64,000 nucleotides of DNA from positions 1 through 64,000 of the forward strand of contig CAJQUW010015379.1 in assembly GCA_907163375.1 (NCBI GenBank), read 5' to 3'. Made by a program: the position numbers and the translations under genes. The notes under the pieces were generated by a model. That model was not told where the DNA came from, made no database searches, and saw only the letters and a program-made list of their open reading frames with translations. Shown one piece after another: positions 11,570-24,073 of this stretch (position 1 is its first letter; the number at the start of each line of letters is the position of its first letter). Source of the stretch: Prostheceraeus crozeri (taxonomy: Eukaryota; Platyhelminthes; Polycladida; Euryleptidae).

Positions 11570-13565
11570 TAAGGGCGGCGGAACGAATTCTTGATTGGGG
11601 GGGGGTCCAATGTACAATTGCACCAGAATGTTGTATTCTGCTGTGAACCTACTGCATGTGTTATTAGGATATTGAATGAATTACTTTTAAAACTTTTTTT
11701 TTTACTTTTAAAAAGTAAGGAAATATGGTTTTTTAAAATTCACACCGACGTCTATGTCATAATAATATAATACTGAATACAAAAGGGGGAAGGGCTATGG
11801 AACAGGTAGTATTGGGTTGCATAGTACCAATATCATCTCAGTGATGACCTGACTAGATATGAAAACAAAGGACATAGAAATGGATTAGTAATGCGAAGAC
11901 TTTAGTTATAAGTACATGCACATATCATACAAGTATAAAAAATATAAAGCTATTAAGCGATTGGAAGAAGGCAAGAGGTCTGAATTAGAAATTTGATACT
12001 GCTATAATGTAATACAGTGTCATGTTTTACTATTTTTACATAATAGAAAAAAATTTAGTCAAAAAGAATATCCACATAATTGTTGAGCTCCATTTTGTTG
12101 TTGATTGTTGGTTTCTTTTTTCTAATATAATATGCTTCACGAAGTCTTAGGTTTGATGGATCACCATCGTGGGAATGAATGGTTGTGGAAAACTTGTAAC
12201 TGTGACATTTCTGAAGATGGTTATACATGGAAGATTTGCTGTTTGTTTTATGCTCACGGCACGGATATGTAGTGGTCTTATGGTGCTTCCAGTGTAGAAG
12301 TTATCACAACCATCACACCTCAGCTGATAAATTACACATTTCTGATTGCAAATGTTGTTTCTGTTAATTGGGCAATTTCTTAAATGACAATCTTACTTTG
12401 TTTTAGGTTGTTTCAATACACTTCTAACAGTTCTTGATCTTCTTGTTAACCTTACGTTCAAGTTTTTTAGACGAAAAACATTTTGCAGTTGTTTATCCAC
12501 TTTCTCAGAAACAATTGGAAAATTGAAGTAAAAATAGTGCCTTTCTTTCTCCTTTCTGTTATTTCTGTTATTGTCTATTGCTGAAGACAACTACCCAGGA
12601 GTGAATCCCAGCGCCGATGGTTGTCACGCCGAAATAAGTCATATCTGCTGCCAGATTTGACCGGCCGACAAGGCTTTAGTGCAGCTGAAGAGATATACTC
12701 GTGCATGCATTTCCGCACCGCATATTGTACCACTGACCTTGAATGAGAATGCATCATTTCCATTTGTAATGGAACCTGTCGTGTGAAATTAGCAATCAGG
12801 AAATAAAAGTGTAGAGCGAAAGCTACGAACACGAAACTTATGAAAGTTCAACTGCTCATAAGACTGTTGTGGCAATGTGTGAAGACCGAGGATACAAGCA
12901 ATAATAAAGAACCCTGAAAACAAATAGAATTACAAGCACATGTGTTAAACTTTATTGTTGGTTGAAACTCATATCACACGCGTCCACATGGTCAACTGAA
13001 TTTCGATGAGTTGATACCTTGGTTGATGAGGTTAGCAGCCGGTGAGGGGATCCGGACTCCGAATCTTTGGATACTGAGATATTATAAACAACTACCTACA
13101 GAATTCTCGTCCACTTCTTGTTTTTATATCTTTCCAATAACGAACTGATGGTAATGGTATAAGCGATGGCTCCATGGCTCTATATTTGACAGTCTAATAA
13201 CTAATAGTCCAGTTTTAGTAGCTTGAGAAGTGGATTTATCCACGTGGAGTTTTCAAGGATGTTGATTGAAACTATGGATTGAAAGAACACGGCTACCTTG
13301 GAGTAAGAACGCCAGTGGAATTATTTCGAACGAATCACCAAGTTATTACTCACCTAAGTCTGAGACATGAGAAGATGCGAAGACTCAGTCAGATCTATGC
13401 ATATGCAACATTTGAAGCCTGCGGTAATTGAATCGTACTACAGGCACACCTAAACAATCATTTGTAGTTCAAATTATTGCGGGGTCCTGATATTGATTGG
13501 ACCCCCTTGAAAAATAATGGGGGGTCTCGACCCCTCGGACCCCCCCCCCTGTTCCGCCGCCCATG
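11570..13565. mobile_element. hAT-type element with exact 8-bp target duplication
   Basis: The ends are inverted copies of YAWGGGCGGCGGAAC followed by a long G run (G-rich at 11,590-11,610, C-rich at 13,540-13,550). The flanks are an exact direct repeat of TGTACGTG, at 11,562-11,569 and 13,566-13,573. An 8-bp duplication and ends starting with CA (on the right) are the hallmark of hAT transposons. No hAT transposase can be read inside, so the 2.0-kb element is non-autonomous or badly decayed. It contains a PLE fossil (12,055-12,590), so it either picked up or later received a retroelement. Confidence 0.7.
12055..12590 (-). pseudogene. Penelope-like element fossil A, C-terminal GIY-YIG region
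   Basis: Minus-strand translation gives the linker and endonuclease end of a PLE. It reads NFPIVSEKVDKQLQNVF, LNVRLTRRSRTVRSVLK, NRNNICNQKCVIYQLRCDGC, NFYTGSTIRPLH and, after a frame break, EHKTNSKSSMYNHLQKC. It ends with NLRLREAYYIRKKKPTIN and stops at 12,055. The VIY and YTG pair, the R-H segment, and the E and N near the end are the GIY-YIG nuclease signature used by PLEs to nick target DNA. The reverse transcriptase is missing. This lineage differs clearly from the full-length PLE at 49-52.7 kb (YTGST rather than YIDET; different tail). It lies inside the hAT element at 11,570-13,565. Confidence 0.75.
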
Positions 13566-13922
13566 TGTACGTGCAGTAGCATTAAACCTACAAGGTTGCG
13601 TACTATACACTGTCAATAAATCAATATCAATGTCAAATCGAAGACTAAGATGACAAAAACGCCTCCGGAGATACTCCTCGAATGTACGAGTGTTAACACT
13701 GCGTTGAATGGAGACATAACGCTCTCCAGCACTATCACGGAGATTCTCTTCAAAGAAGGGAATTCCCAATCTTCAGTCTATTTGGTGCAACACTATATTG
13801 AAGACTAATATAAAATTCCACTCTTACTCTTCACGCATCACTTTCCTACTTCTGGTGCAATAGCATCAACCTTCACTCTTCATATTCACCCTTCATTCTT
13901 CACGTCTGGTGCAATAGGCCCC

Positions 13923-14409
13923 TGGATGATGAGATTCTGCTGCCTCGCTGTTGGAATAACTTATTTAGTTGCAACCTCCAGGATTGTAACCAAATAGCTT
14001 TGATGACAACATCAACCGTTTGCCCACCGTGCAAATATCAGCCTAAATCATGAGGCTGCCGCCGTCGAACCGATGCTGTTCTGAAATGCAACAGATTGCT
14101 AATCTCTGCATAACAGGCACTCTGTGAGCACAAAGTATTCCATCGTGGAGATCGAGGGTGAACTGTGATTCATTCGTTCACCTAGCACTATGCAACTCAT
14201 TCGTGCTCCAGTTAGAATGCCACTCGCACCACTGTAATACTTTTCTTTTGTGTTCGAGTACTGTAGAATATTAATTTATGACAGAAAGCGTTCATAGTTG
14301 CTGAGGGTATGCGGACAGAAATTCTACACATTTTCTATCCCGCTTCCGTCAAAACGTTGATATGCAGTGGCGCCATAATTGATACCAGCGGCATATTTCC
14401 AGCTTATTG
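13923..14409. other. no recognisable feature
   Basis: Nothing beyond background sequence is supported. Confidence 0.4.
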
Positions 14410-14413
14410 TTAA

Positions 14414-15344
14414 CCCGCAGAGACTTGAGCTTTTTCACACCCTCTGAGACCTGAGGGGGGGTCCAGTGGACCCCTTAAACATATTCTTAGTTTACCTGCT
14501 TAAATCGATATCAAAACATTAGGAAAGTTGATTTTAAGTAAAACAATGATGTTTGCGTCTAGCAGGTCGGTATAACGAATCTCTTGAGTGACTTTCAGCC
14601 TTCTCAGTAAACACGTGCGAAAATATGGTGTTTTTGTAAGTCAACCACATTTAGTACAGCATCATTTGTACTAGGAGGCGGCTTTACGATATTTTGTGTC
14701 ACCATAAAGCCTCAGATAGTTGATTTTGATGAAATTGATTTAATTCATGCAGCTAATCCTTTCCATTTGTACATTCCTTCAAATTTATCCAAAGCTATCA
14801 GAAATAGACCTAAAATGAGCCAAAATTTCTGTGCTTCTAGAACCAAAAACAGCTGTGGAGATCTCAAACTTATCATTACTGCTGTGAAAAGTTTGTCATC
14901 AATCAGTTTTTGGTGCTCAACTATGAATATAATGATAGCTTTCATTTCGGACATCAATTTATGTCGAGTTGTTCATATAGGCCAACCAGTCACGCGAGAT
15001 CATGTGCGAAAGCAAAATATTCACATTTGATGCAAACAATGAATCAATGACTTTCACTCTTTATACACCATCGTGGACATGTTCGAAATCATTTTTCATC
15101 TAATTACAAAAATTTTGTGATGGAATTTCTACACCCTCTGAGACCTGAGGGGGGTTCAGTGGACCCCCTTGGCCTATGTGGCATACTTCTAATGATTCAA
15201 TTGAAATGAAATAACACATGCAGATTCACTGTCAGAAATGATGATTTTATATGGGCTTGAGTGGTTGATATATCGTCAGCGTAAAAAATGACATAGAAAA
15301 ATGTGGCTCCGGGGTCCACTGCATCCCCCTCAGGTCTCTGAGGG
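14414..15344. mobile_element. non-autonomous piggyBac-type element
   Basis: The 931-bp element is bounded by TTAA on both sides (14,410-14,413 and 15,345-15,348) and has 16-bp terminal inverted repeats, CCCGCAGAGACTTGAG on the left and CCCTCAGAGACCTGAG on the right (14 of 16 identical). TTAA duplication with ends starting CCC is diagnostic of piggyBac. A longer subterminal block, CTGAGACCTGAGGGGG followed by CAGTGGACCCC, occurs at about 14,440 and 15,133 on the plus strand and again inverted at 15,311-15,344. No transposase is encoded; the element depends on one supplied elsewhere. Confidence 0.75.
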
Positions 15345-15348
15345 TTAA

Positions 15349-16640
15349 ACACGAGGTCCTCTGAAACCGCTGTCTCTTCGATACAATGATCAACTTTCGA
15401 TTTGTGATTCTATTTTTTTCTTTGGTCTTGCAGTTTCTTCCTTTTATGAAACTTCCCTGCCCTTCTTTACATCAACGCACCCGACAATTTCTAGAAGTTA
15501 CGTGCGATACATTCAAGTCTTTACTAACATCACAAATGATGCGTCCACAGCGAATAATTCTATTAGACAATAAATTTTACGAATTCATCTTGGTGCTTCA
15601 TCATGCAGCTACGACTTATGTCAAAAAGACAACAAAATTTGCAATTATGCGATGTTTAAACTTATTCAACCGTTGATCCTGTACAAAAGGATGAATGATA
15701 TCTTCAAATGACTATGATAGAAAAGGCGCATGGAAACATGCTTGAGAGTAGGATCGTCATAGATATTTTAAGGCTCTGTCATTGTCAAGTTGTCATGAGT
15801 GTTTAGTATCATGCACAAAAGTCAACATAAGGGTTACATGGTACAAAGAGTTGCGCAATGAAGAACTCAATCCGTGACGAAATGAAGCGTATCTGACATG
15901 AAATCTTAAGTAGATATTCTGGAAATAGTGACTTGCGTGATAGCATTTCGGTTGTTAATTACACGCAATCACCATCATATGAATTTTGCTTCTTTTTTAA
16001 CATCTGGAAATCCATCGTACGTGTGGTTACTGCAATTTAAACGTCCCAGTGATGGCCGTTGGGATGCCTCCCCATGGGATTGTAGGCACATGTACCTGCG
16101 ATGGACCTTGGACAAGAAGTTGGCCAATGAAGTGGTTGGTTCTTAGTATGAGCCGAGGAACCGTAAAAATCAACTCAAATATCAATGTACGTGTAGAAAA
16201 TGTCTTATTTGAGTGTACTTTGACAACATTCTTAATATAATACATCAGTTTACTATAGATATTATCTCTGATGTGCAAGGACAATGTTTATGAACACATG
16301 GGCATTCAACACAAAAATCAAATTCCGATTCTGAGAATTCCATGATTTTTGATAAGTACTGCGTAACACTACTGATGCCACTGTAATATTTCACGTGATA
16401 CTCTATCCAATATTCCCAACCGGTCAACCAGAGCACTGTGTGTGCGACTCTTTACCAGCTCTGTTTTCTTCTGCAGAAGACAGAAGCTTTGATTCAAACT
16501 GTCCTGAGCCACGACAAAAAAGTTAGAACGGTAAAATCAAATCCGACGTGAATTGCCTCTGTTCACATAACGTTGGATCGAGCCTCTTCAAAGCCTCTTT
16601 GATTCGCAGCAGACAGTCTGTCCTTCCCACACAGATATAG
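15349..16640. other. no recognisable feature
   Basis: A 96-codon open frame at 15,386-15,676 (plus) has no recognisable motif. Nothing else is supported. Confidence 0.4.
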
Positions 16641-16641
16641 T

Positions 16642-16960
16642 GTGAGAGCTATTGACTTTTCTTCCCAAATTCGCGCACGAGTTTCTTATTGTTTTTTATT
16701 TGTAGATTGTCACCCAGCATCAGTAAAACGACAATTCGTAAATTGTGATTCTAGTCGTTTTGCAAGTTGCGGAGCGTCTAACATAACAAAATTCCATTTG
16801 TTGATGGGATGTGGTGGATGGGGTAGCAATCGGTTTGGGTTGTTATGGATGTTTATGGGATGTTTATGTTACTTCCGAGTTTGATATACTCAATAACGTA
16901 GTGATCCAGCATTCATTTGAAACTCATAATGAGATCTGTCATTTAGATAATTCTAAAATA
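16642..16960 (+). repeat. dispersed repeat R4, copy 1
   Basis: Diverged direct repeat of 40,700-40,935. Common words in the same order are GAGAGCTA, AAATTCGC-CACGAG, AGTTGCGGA, ATTTGTT and AATAACG. The two copies have many differences and indels, so this is an old family. No reading frame is conserved between the copies. Confidence 0.45.
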
Positions 16961-17676
16961 GTCCAGTTCAGTCTTGGGCATGTGCTCTCCTACTTTGCGC
17001 TCCGACCTTGAAATTAACATCTCATGAAAACATTGAATTCGATCATGAACAGATCATTTCTCTTGCCTTCTAATTAATCCATATTTACCACAGAGAGATT
17101 CAGCATGAGCTTTGGATTAATAATTGTTAATTTTGATATTAAATAGATATGTCGTCATGCTTTTGATTACTTTTACACGAACACGAATAAGTGAATTTTG
17201 ACAGCGAGATTTGAAGTGGCGAGAATGCACCACATATTCTATAATTTGGTGAATCACTTATTAGAAGTGTACATATAAGAATGTACCACACATTCTGGTC
17301 AGCAGGTGTAAAGGTAAGATACATTGATGCACAGCAGGGTGCATGAAAGACAATGTATGTAGATGACAGGGCCACTGTAAATGCGACGACCAGTGACTTA
17401 GAAAAGGAATCCTTATTATTCTATTAGTCAAAGCTCGCTAATTCGTATACGGATTTCGGTTAATTAAGATAATATGGCATTGGCATTTTTTGTATCTTTT
17501 GCATGTATCAGCTGCTGTTTGATTAAGACTTTCGATAGCTAAGGCACTGAAACTCTAGCATTTATGGTCTTAATTAACGAGCCTTGACTGCATATCATTG
17601 AATGACGAAGGCAGACAAGGAAAAAGAAGAACACGAGTATCACAACACCTTGAAAGCATGTATATGCAGAGATAGA

Positions 17677-17679
<3 letters not shown>
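16961..17679. other. no recognisable feature
   Basis: Background AT-rich sequence with no supported motif. Confidence 0.4.

Positions 17680-17709
<30 letters not shown>
17680..17709. repeat. (GA)n microsatellite
   Basis: About 15 uninterrupted GA units. Confidence 0.95.
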
Positions 17710-17713
<4 letters not shown>

Positions 17714-18043
17714 GACCGAGAGGACACATGCGGAGAAGGATGGGAGCAAAAAAGGAGAGAAGAGGGGCAGTGGAAAAAGAAAGCCAATATTTCGAGCTCC
17801 TATGACTGCTCTCGTGATTTATCTACCACATGTCCATTTCTGCTTTTTATATTCATCATTGTTTCATGGTTATTCAAAATAATAAGGTGACTCCTGATTG
17901 GGCTAGGGTGGCAAATATTTATGTTTTGTTTTCTTGTCACTCGATCAGCGATCCGACCAGATCGTGGATTACTCCATCAATGCTTTCCATGAAAACATTT
18001 ATTCAATTTAATTGCCATATCAAAAGTTGATGACATTAGCCAG

Positions 18044-18177
18044 TGTAGTCCGGAGCGCGGACAGCAACCATGAAATCTCCGAAATTGGAGCGTGGAGCGC
18101 ACTCGGGTCAGCCAAACTGGGGCACGGAGCGTGGAGCGGAAATATTTTACCTGAGCGCGCCCACCACTGCCTGCTAT
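18044..18177 (+). repeat. dispersed repeat R3, copy 2
   Basis: Direct-orientation match to 8,707-8,841, with GCGCGGAC, AAATCTCCGAAAT, GAGCGCACT, GTCAGCC and TTTTACC-GAGCG in order. The inner part carries repeated GGAGCG words. GC content is much higher than in the flanks. Confidence 0.55.
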
Positions 18178-19840
18178 GCTCGAAAATCGAATTCTGTAAA
18201 CATAAAATAAAGCATATGTTAACAAACTCAAAAATTACTTAAGCTCATATGAACGAGAATCTTATCAAATGAATATATGAAATCTATCTGCAGCTTTTTG
18301 CACTAAAATCCCACCACTTGACAATTTGAAAAGCACAGCTTAATAAAAAAAGAAGGCTGTACAGAGAAGAAGCCAGTTCTTGCTAAGAGATAACATTTCA
18401 ATATAAACATAGGAAACTTTCACACTGCAAAAAGAAATGCAACAAACTATTTGAGTCTCAATGAATCTTTGATTTTGCCACAGTTAATCTATATCTAGTA
18501 TAAAAGACACAAAGATATTTAAAATGGATGCTGAAATCAATGAAAAAATGAATTCTGATCAAGTATTTAAGAGTTCTTTCAAGAAGTGGCACTTATTTAT
18601 TTTACACTAATTCATTAAGAGCCGGAGGCTCATTTTCAAAATCCTCTCGTTAGGAAACCTCATGTGTAAAGTAATGGAAGTTATTGTAAAGATGTTCAAT
18701 TAGGGACGTCAAATTTATCTAAACATCAAAAAACAACACTTAAAGAAACTCGGAATATCTTTAATACCCAATAATTATTAGCTTGAGCAAGTAAATTCTA
18801 TATTGGGTACCATAATTTGAGAACTTCAAAAACCAAAAGCAAAAAGGCATTTTTTGAACCTTAAGTCAATACTGAACGTGAAGGAATGAGACTGTTGTCT
18901 TAAGAAACGTGCAGTGATGAGTATTACAAAATCGTTTGATGTTTGACTCTCCGAAATAATTGCTTCCGTTCATAAATTTAATGACTGCTGAGCACATTTT
19001 ATCCTCAACTTCTCCCATTGGGAACTCGTAAGCGGTTTGGTATTGAAGGCAGCACGGCATGTATTAATTCACGCAAAGTCGATATTTCTCCTAATTCGTC
19101 AAGACGCAGATTGAATGGAAAAGTTGAAGCATTGTTGATACGCTGTGCAAATGATCAGGCCCGTCATCAGATATACCTGAACATGTATTGTGTATATTTG
19201 ACGTTCTCATGTTTCGCATCAGTATATTTTCGTATTTTGTATTGTAATCGTAAGCTAACTAAATCAAAAAATGCATAATTCTATAATTCAGATATTATTC
19301 AAAAAAGTTGTAAGCGTTTATAAACATTGCTGAGTGTCTTTACGACAGACTGAATGTCAGTATTTTCCACCCTTTCTTCTCAAAGTCAAAAGGCACAAGC
19401 TGGCTGGTCGAGACTGCGCCATACTGCGTCTTTGTGGTCGGTCAATGCGCGTGAGTGCCGAAAATGACGCCTCACAGACAGTGGTCATTGTTGAAACCGC
19501 CGTAAATAGATTGCATGTGCACTGGAAGGCTTCTCGTTGATTATACAAAACATTGAGAAGTGTGGAAGTGGGCCTGCCATTGATCTTCTGTTTTAGGTAG
19601 CGTCTCACCACTTCAAATAGGAACTTAGCAACTATAAATTTTGTTGCAATGCATAGTAGACATTTCATGAATCTCTGGAATCCTAAGCAGAGATTTGATA
19701 ACTAGAAATTTTACAGAAAAATTATCAATCAAATTAATAATAATAATCTTTGTATATTGATAAATAGAAATCATGCAAACATTTTCACATAAGTTTTGTA
19801 AACCAGTTCATGCGAATCTCACAACATCGTTAAGGAAAAA
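18178..19840. other. no recognisable feature
   Basis: Short frames only; nothing conserved was recognised. Confidence 0.4.
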
Positions 19841-19847
19841 AAGGTAA

Positions 19848-20335
19848 TCAAGAAAAAACAGTTTTGTTGAATAGCCTTGAGAAATAAGGAAAGAAATTAG
19901 AGGACCGTCGCACAGAGTTACAAAGTGAAATTTCGATATGACCTGAAACGATAAGTCGGCGTGGAGCCAAATGGTACAAAAAGTTGTCCAGTTTCAGAAT
20001 ATCTGAAAGCGTACGAAGAGAAATCTTGTCTGCCCGCACAAAGAAGGAAGACAGTAAATTGCAATTACCGTCACAATGACCACATATGATAAGATGGCAG
20101 CGTTTTCTAACCCTGTCAACCATTCTTTTTGATTTTCTGGACATATAGATAAATAAAGGGCAATTGTATTCGAGTATGCTTGAAATATATGCCTTTTACA
20201 CACACAAAAGATCATTTTTGCTTATACCAGGGATCTTTTTCAGTTGCTTTAAAAGAAATATGCGTTGAGAAGCTTTCTTAATGAGGTTGTCGATGTGTGA
20301 ATCCCACTTTAAATTCCAACTTACTTGCCGGGGAC
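19848..20335 (-). pseudogene. LINE C-terminal fossil (CR1/jockey-like)
   Basis: Minus-strand translation matches the region after the reverse transcriptase in CR1/jockey-group LINEs. It reads NLKWDSHIDNLIKKASQRIF, LLKQLKKIPGISKNDLLCV, then after a stop KAYISSILEYNCPLFIYM, DRVRKRCHLIICG, LFNKT and a stop at 19,848. The blocks W-x-x-HI, KA-x-R, LK, ILEY and RV-KR occur in the family order and spacing. The copy is 5' truncated, as is usual for LINE insertions, and has at least one internal stop. It ends about 245 bp before the Tc1 element. Confidence 0.75.
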
Positions 20336-20581
20336 CAGTTACTATGTTTGATATAAATGTTTTGTATTAAGTTTAATTGAATCTAAATGGTGAAATGAAA
20401 TGAAATGGTGGTCACAAATAATTCGGACGCATGTTGACGAAGGAAACGATGAAATGCCTCGATTCGAGCAAGTTAAGTCATTGATTTAGCAATGACGAAG
20501 ATATCACACATATGATGGAGATCATTCAGATATTATCCTATGTTAAAAGCCAAGCGTTCTGATTTTTGCCTTTCTCAAGTA

Positions 20582-20612
20582 CAGTCCGTTTCATAAAAAG
20601 TGGATCATCCTA
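20582..20612 (+). repeat. Tc1 terminal inverted repeat, 3' end of element
   Basis: About 25 of 31 positions match the other terminus in inverted orientation; the shared core is GTTTCATAAAAA followed by TGGATCA. Confidence 0.88.
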
Positions 20613-20738
20613 AAATTTGACTAAATAAAACATACGTATGATACAGAAAGCATTTTTCATGTTATTTCATGTCTCTAATATATTAAAATGTCCTTATGTA
20701 ATCTGATAAGCTATGATACAGTAGCGGTTCTCAAGAAG

Positions 20739-21728
20739 CTAATATTTTGTGGCCCTATCCTTATTGTCAATGACATTACCAATTCGTCTAGGCATTGATT
20801 CGATGATATCGTTGATTTTTGACTGATCTAACTTTCTCCACTCTCTTTTTAACAGTGACGTAAGTTGTGATACGCCATCTGTAGGTAGCAGTGAACGACG
20901 AACGTTACGCTTTAGAATACTCCATACATTTTCTAGGGATTCAGATCAGGAGAACGAGCTGGCCAAGATAATGTCCTAAGCCCTAATTGAGACTTGCATA
21001 AGTTGACTCTACTACTCCTGTGACACGTAGCATTATCATCCCTAAATAACCAAGTCGATGGATCACCAAGTTGATCTGTCATTTGGCCAATGTTCATTCG
21101 TAAAGCATTCACATAGCGTTCAGAATTCATGGTTCCTTGCTGTATGTGAAGTTCAGAGCGGCCATTGGTCCAAATGCCAGCCCAAATCAGTAGAGTCGCA
21201 CCACCTTGTACCCGGGGACGATGTAAATGTCTCGGAATTTCCTGATCAGATTTTATCCATAATCTCAATCGACCATCACTATCCTTCAGACGGACTGATG
21301 CCTCATCAGACCAGACAACCCGATCCCATTGATTTCGCCAGTGACAATGACTCATTGCCCATCTGAGACGTCTTTTTGTATGCTGATAATTCGATTTGAG
21401 AGGGCCTCTTACAGCTCTTGAAATTCGACTTAATAAGTCTTCTACGAATAGTGGACTTAGAAATAGACGAGACTAGTGCAGCCATCTCAGTTAACGAGAG
21501 ACTTGGATCAACTTTAACAAATCTCGAAATTAGGCGGTCTCTACGTTTGGATGTTTTGCGTGGACGGCCAGAGTCCTCTTTACGACAGAGTCGAAAATCA
21601 TCATTATGCCATCGATGCACATTTGTGTAAGGGACATTTAGTCGCTTGCTTGTAGCTCGCAAAGAAAACTCTAGTTCTAGCAAGGCTGACACTTTGCCTT
21701 TTGTGAATGCGATCTCGTTATTATTCAT
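20739..21728 (-). pseudogene. Tc1-like DD34E transposase, two frameshifts
   Basis: From the ATG at 21,728 the first part (140 codons) carries the bipartite DNA-binding region: LELEFSLRATSKRLNVPYTN is the first helix-turn-helix, SGRPRKTSKRRDR the GRPR-type hook, and STIRRRLIKS the end of the second. The catalytic domain follows with VVWSDEASVRL (first Asp), WLFRDDNATCHRS (second Asp) and WPARSPDLNP-ENVWSIL (Glu). Exactly 34 residues separate the second Asp from the Glu, giving DD34E, the Tc1 pattern. Frame changes occur near 21,374 (an A run) and near 20,934, just before the catalytic Glu. The protein then reads on to a stop at 20,739-20,741, about 330 residues overall, the usual length. The enzyme would cut and rejoin the element ends at TA sites. 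Confidence 0.9.
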
Positions 21729-22200
21729 TTGTGCTTTGTATTGTTTTCAACCGGTAAGAGATAGATTTCTAGCTGAAAGCAATCAGGAGTGCTGCCAACA
21801 CCACCGCAACGAAGTCAGGAAGCCATGGAGCATGAAGTCCAGTTAATCACATGTAGCAGTTACATTATTGTTGATGAATAATGGTTCTATACTGGCTCTG
21901 ATTGACCGATTTTCTTTATTTTTGTTTTGCTTGATAGCTTTTGGCTTGTAGAACAACATATTACATAACAAAGGAAACAAATGTAATTTTATAAGAGTGA
22001 GGTATGATTTTATGTAACATTGCTAAATGAAGATCAAATTATCTACTCCTTTTTTATCTATAACAGGAAAACAACTCAATATTCATGCTTGAAATTTCCA
22101 ACAATGATATTAGTAAGCACAACTGACATATCTTCCAAATTTCAGAGAAATTCGTTCAAGTTTGGCGGAGTTAGACAAAGTTGAAGTTAAGGCGATGTTT

Positions 22201-22231
22201 AAGGGTGATCCATTTTTTATGAAACAATCTG
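22201..22231 (-). repeat. Tc1 terminal inverted repeat, 5' end of element
   Basis: Inverted partner of 20,582-20,612, directly followed by the TA target copy. The stretch from here to the transposase start (about 470 bp) is untranslated and has no recognised motif. Confidence 0.88.
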
Positions 22232-22233
22232 TA

Positions 22234-24070
22234 GTTGTCTTGAAAGAATGCTCTGTTTCCACAACAGATCAAGTTCCCGAAACTGTGAAGACCTGTTCTG
22301 CATAATCCATCAAAAATTGCAATGCGTTCATAATTGCTCTGCCAGTTATATTGCAGGGCACTTCCCTGTCAATATCTGACTGAACGCCTCATATGTGGTC
22401 ACTCGTCGAGTTGAGAAGTCATTATTTCGGATTTCTCCATCTGTTTTCTCGTCAAGTGTTCGCTAATGTTAGTGTGACGGCTAATGTTAGTCAACAACTC
22501 TCCTCATAATTATGCTATTTGGATTTTATTGCATGGATGAACTTTGCCATCAATTTAGTAGACACGTGTGAACATTATTTAACACTCGGCAGCGCCCCCA
22601 ATTGCCCCCGCTGTCGACGTGACTGCAACTGATACAATAACGTCTGCAACGATACATGGATGAGAGATTTGTATGTCTTTTCCCCAAGATGTCAATGACC
22701 CATATTTGAGCGCTAAAATGAACTACGATAAGAGTCAAAAAGGGACACTCAAGTCATTCACCAAGTACTCGTTCGACTTTCCCATTCCATCACTGGCCTT
22801 TACATCTGGTGGATTGCTTGGTTTAAAAGATAATGAAAAAATTCACCAGGTGGGGCAAAAAACGCCCTCCCAGTGGAGCGAGCCATAATTGTGCTAAGTT
22901 ACCCTGTAGATTGCTAGGTAATTCTACTATCTGTCGCCAATACCTTTTCATCTCTAAGTTTTGCTTTTCTGAATTGTGAGCAAATAAAAAGATTCACTTG
23001 CATGAAGATGATGCATGAGCTCATTGAAATATGACTCACAAAGACTGGATTTTGAATATCCAACAAAATGCAGTTCTTCTCAATTCATCACAATTCCAAA
23101 TTTCAATGACAATGCGCTGCATCGTTATCGGATGGTTTATGATTTACGATGCATCTGCATGTGTTTTGAGTGAGGTGTTTCTTAATTCTCCTAGGAACTC
23201 GCTGGAGCTTTTAAATATCCTTTTCAAAGAGCTTTTTTCTAACATACATGCATACAGACGTTAGTTCAAACAATTCTTTCGTTTTCTAGTTGTCTATTCA
23301 GTAAAAGTAGGCCTACTTCACTGAACTATATTTTCCCGTTCTTGCAATTTGATATTACAATCATTCAATTTCATGGTAGGTATGGACGCAGTCGGCTTTC
23401 CCCCACGAACGTCCAGCTTTCACAACTTAAAATCATTAATCAACATCTGTTTACTTGTTAAAAGTTTTGGACGGTGCACGAATCAGTAGCAGCTGTCCTT
23501 TCTCATAGATAATGGATTACCTGTCAGCTATTTTCATGATAATAATGTTTTAGTTTGCACTTTGTTTTCCACTGAAGCGCAAGCAATGACTTTGGTTTTC
23601 CAGATTTATTAGTCAAAAAGACAAATTCGTCAATTAGAGTTTTTTCGGCTTGGTATTAGGTTGATAATTAGGCTCTTTTCCAGTTTTCCCCGCCATCACT
23701 ATTGGCAGTTCTCTCGCTATGAGAGCTTCAGGACCATCAGATGGCCACTGCTAAAATTTCAATTTGCATGTGTATCGTACAATACCTCAATTATTCTGCT
23801 GATATTAAACAGCAAATGGCCTGTTGAAACACTGCAATTACAGTTGTAATAAATACTCATGCATCAAGCCACCATTGGACGTTAGTCCACGCGTGCGCAC
23901 TTTCTGACGTCACACATGAGTCATCATCGCCGTCAGCATGTGTTTCCCGATATCTAAGATACCCATGTTCCTAGTGCTATGATCCTATTCGATTTCTTGT
24001 GATTTCCATAAAGCAAGATGTGTTAAGGTACTCGCGGAGGAAAACCGGAAAACAGCCAATAATTAGGCCT
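22234..24070. other. no recognisable feature
   Basis: A 71-codon open frame at 22,673-22,888 (plus) lacks conserved motifs. Nothing else can be supported. Confidence 0.4.
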
Positions 24071-24073
24071 GTA

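Larger units (their letters stand above)
11209..13922. mobile_element. inverted-repeat element split by a hAT insertion
   Basis: The left end (11,209 onward) and the reverse complement of the right end (to about 13,922) share GGYCTATTGCACC, then GTGAAGARTGAAG, and a second TTGCACCA block further in. Both arms are rich in GTGAAGAGTGAAG-like words. Removing the nested hAT element (11,570-13,565) leaves about 0.7 kb, the size of a MITE. I could not identify a convincing target duplication. Superfamily is undetermined. Confidence 0.55.
20582..22231 (-). mobile_element. complete Tc1-family transposon, inactive
   Basis: The 1,650-bp element has terminal inverted repeats of about 31 bp: CAGTCCGTTTCATAAAAAG at 20,582 and, on the opposite strand at the other end, CAGATTGTTTCATAAAAAA, each followed by TGGATCAYCCT. 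Both ends abut TA (20,580-20,581 and 22,232-22,233), the Tc1/mariner target duplication. Length, terminal repeats and a single central transposase gene all fit the Tc1 family. It moved by cut and paste. The transposase has two frame breaks, so the copy is not autonomous now, but the terminal repeats are well preserved and could still be recognised in trans. Confidence 0.92.

Noticed and set aside
11362-11646. Host exon ending at a GT splice donor at the GTACGTGTAAG word
   Set aside because: The word is the hAT target duplication plus the element end, and the frame lies inside an inverted-repeat element.
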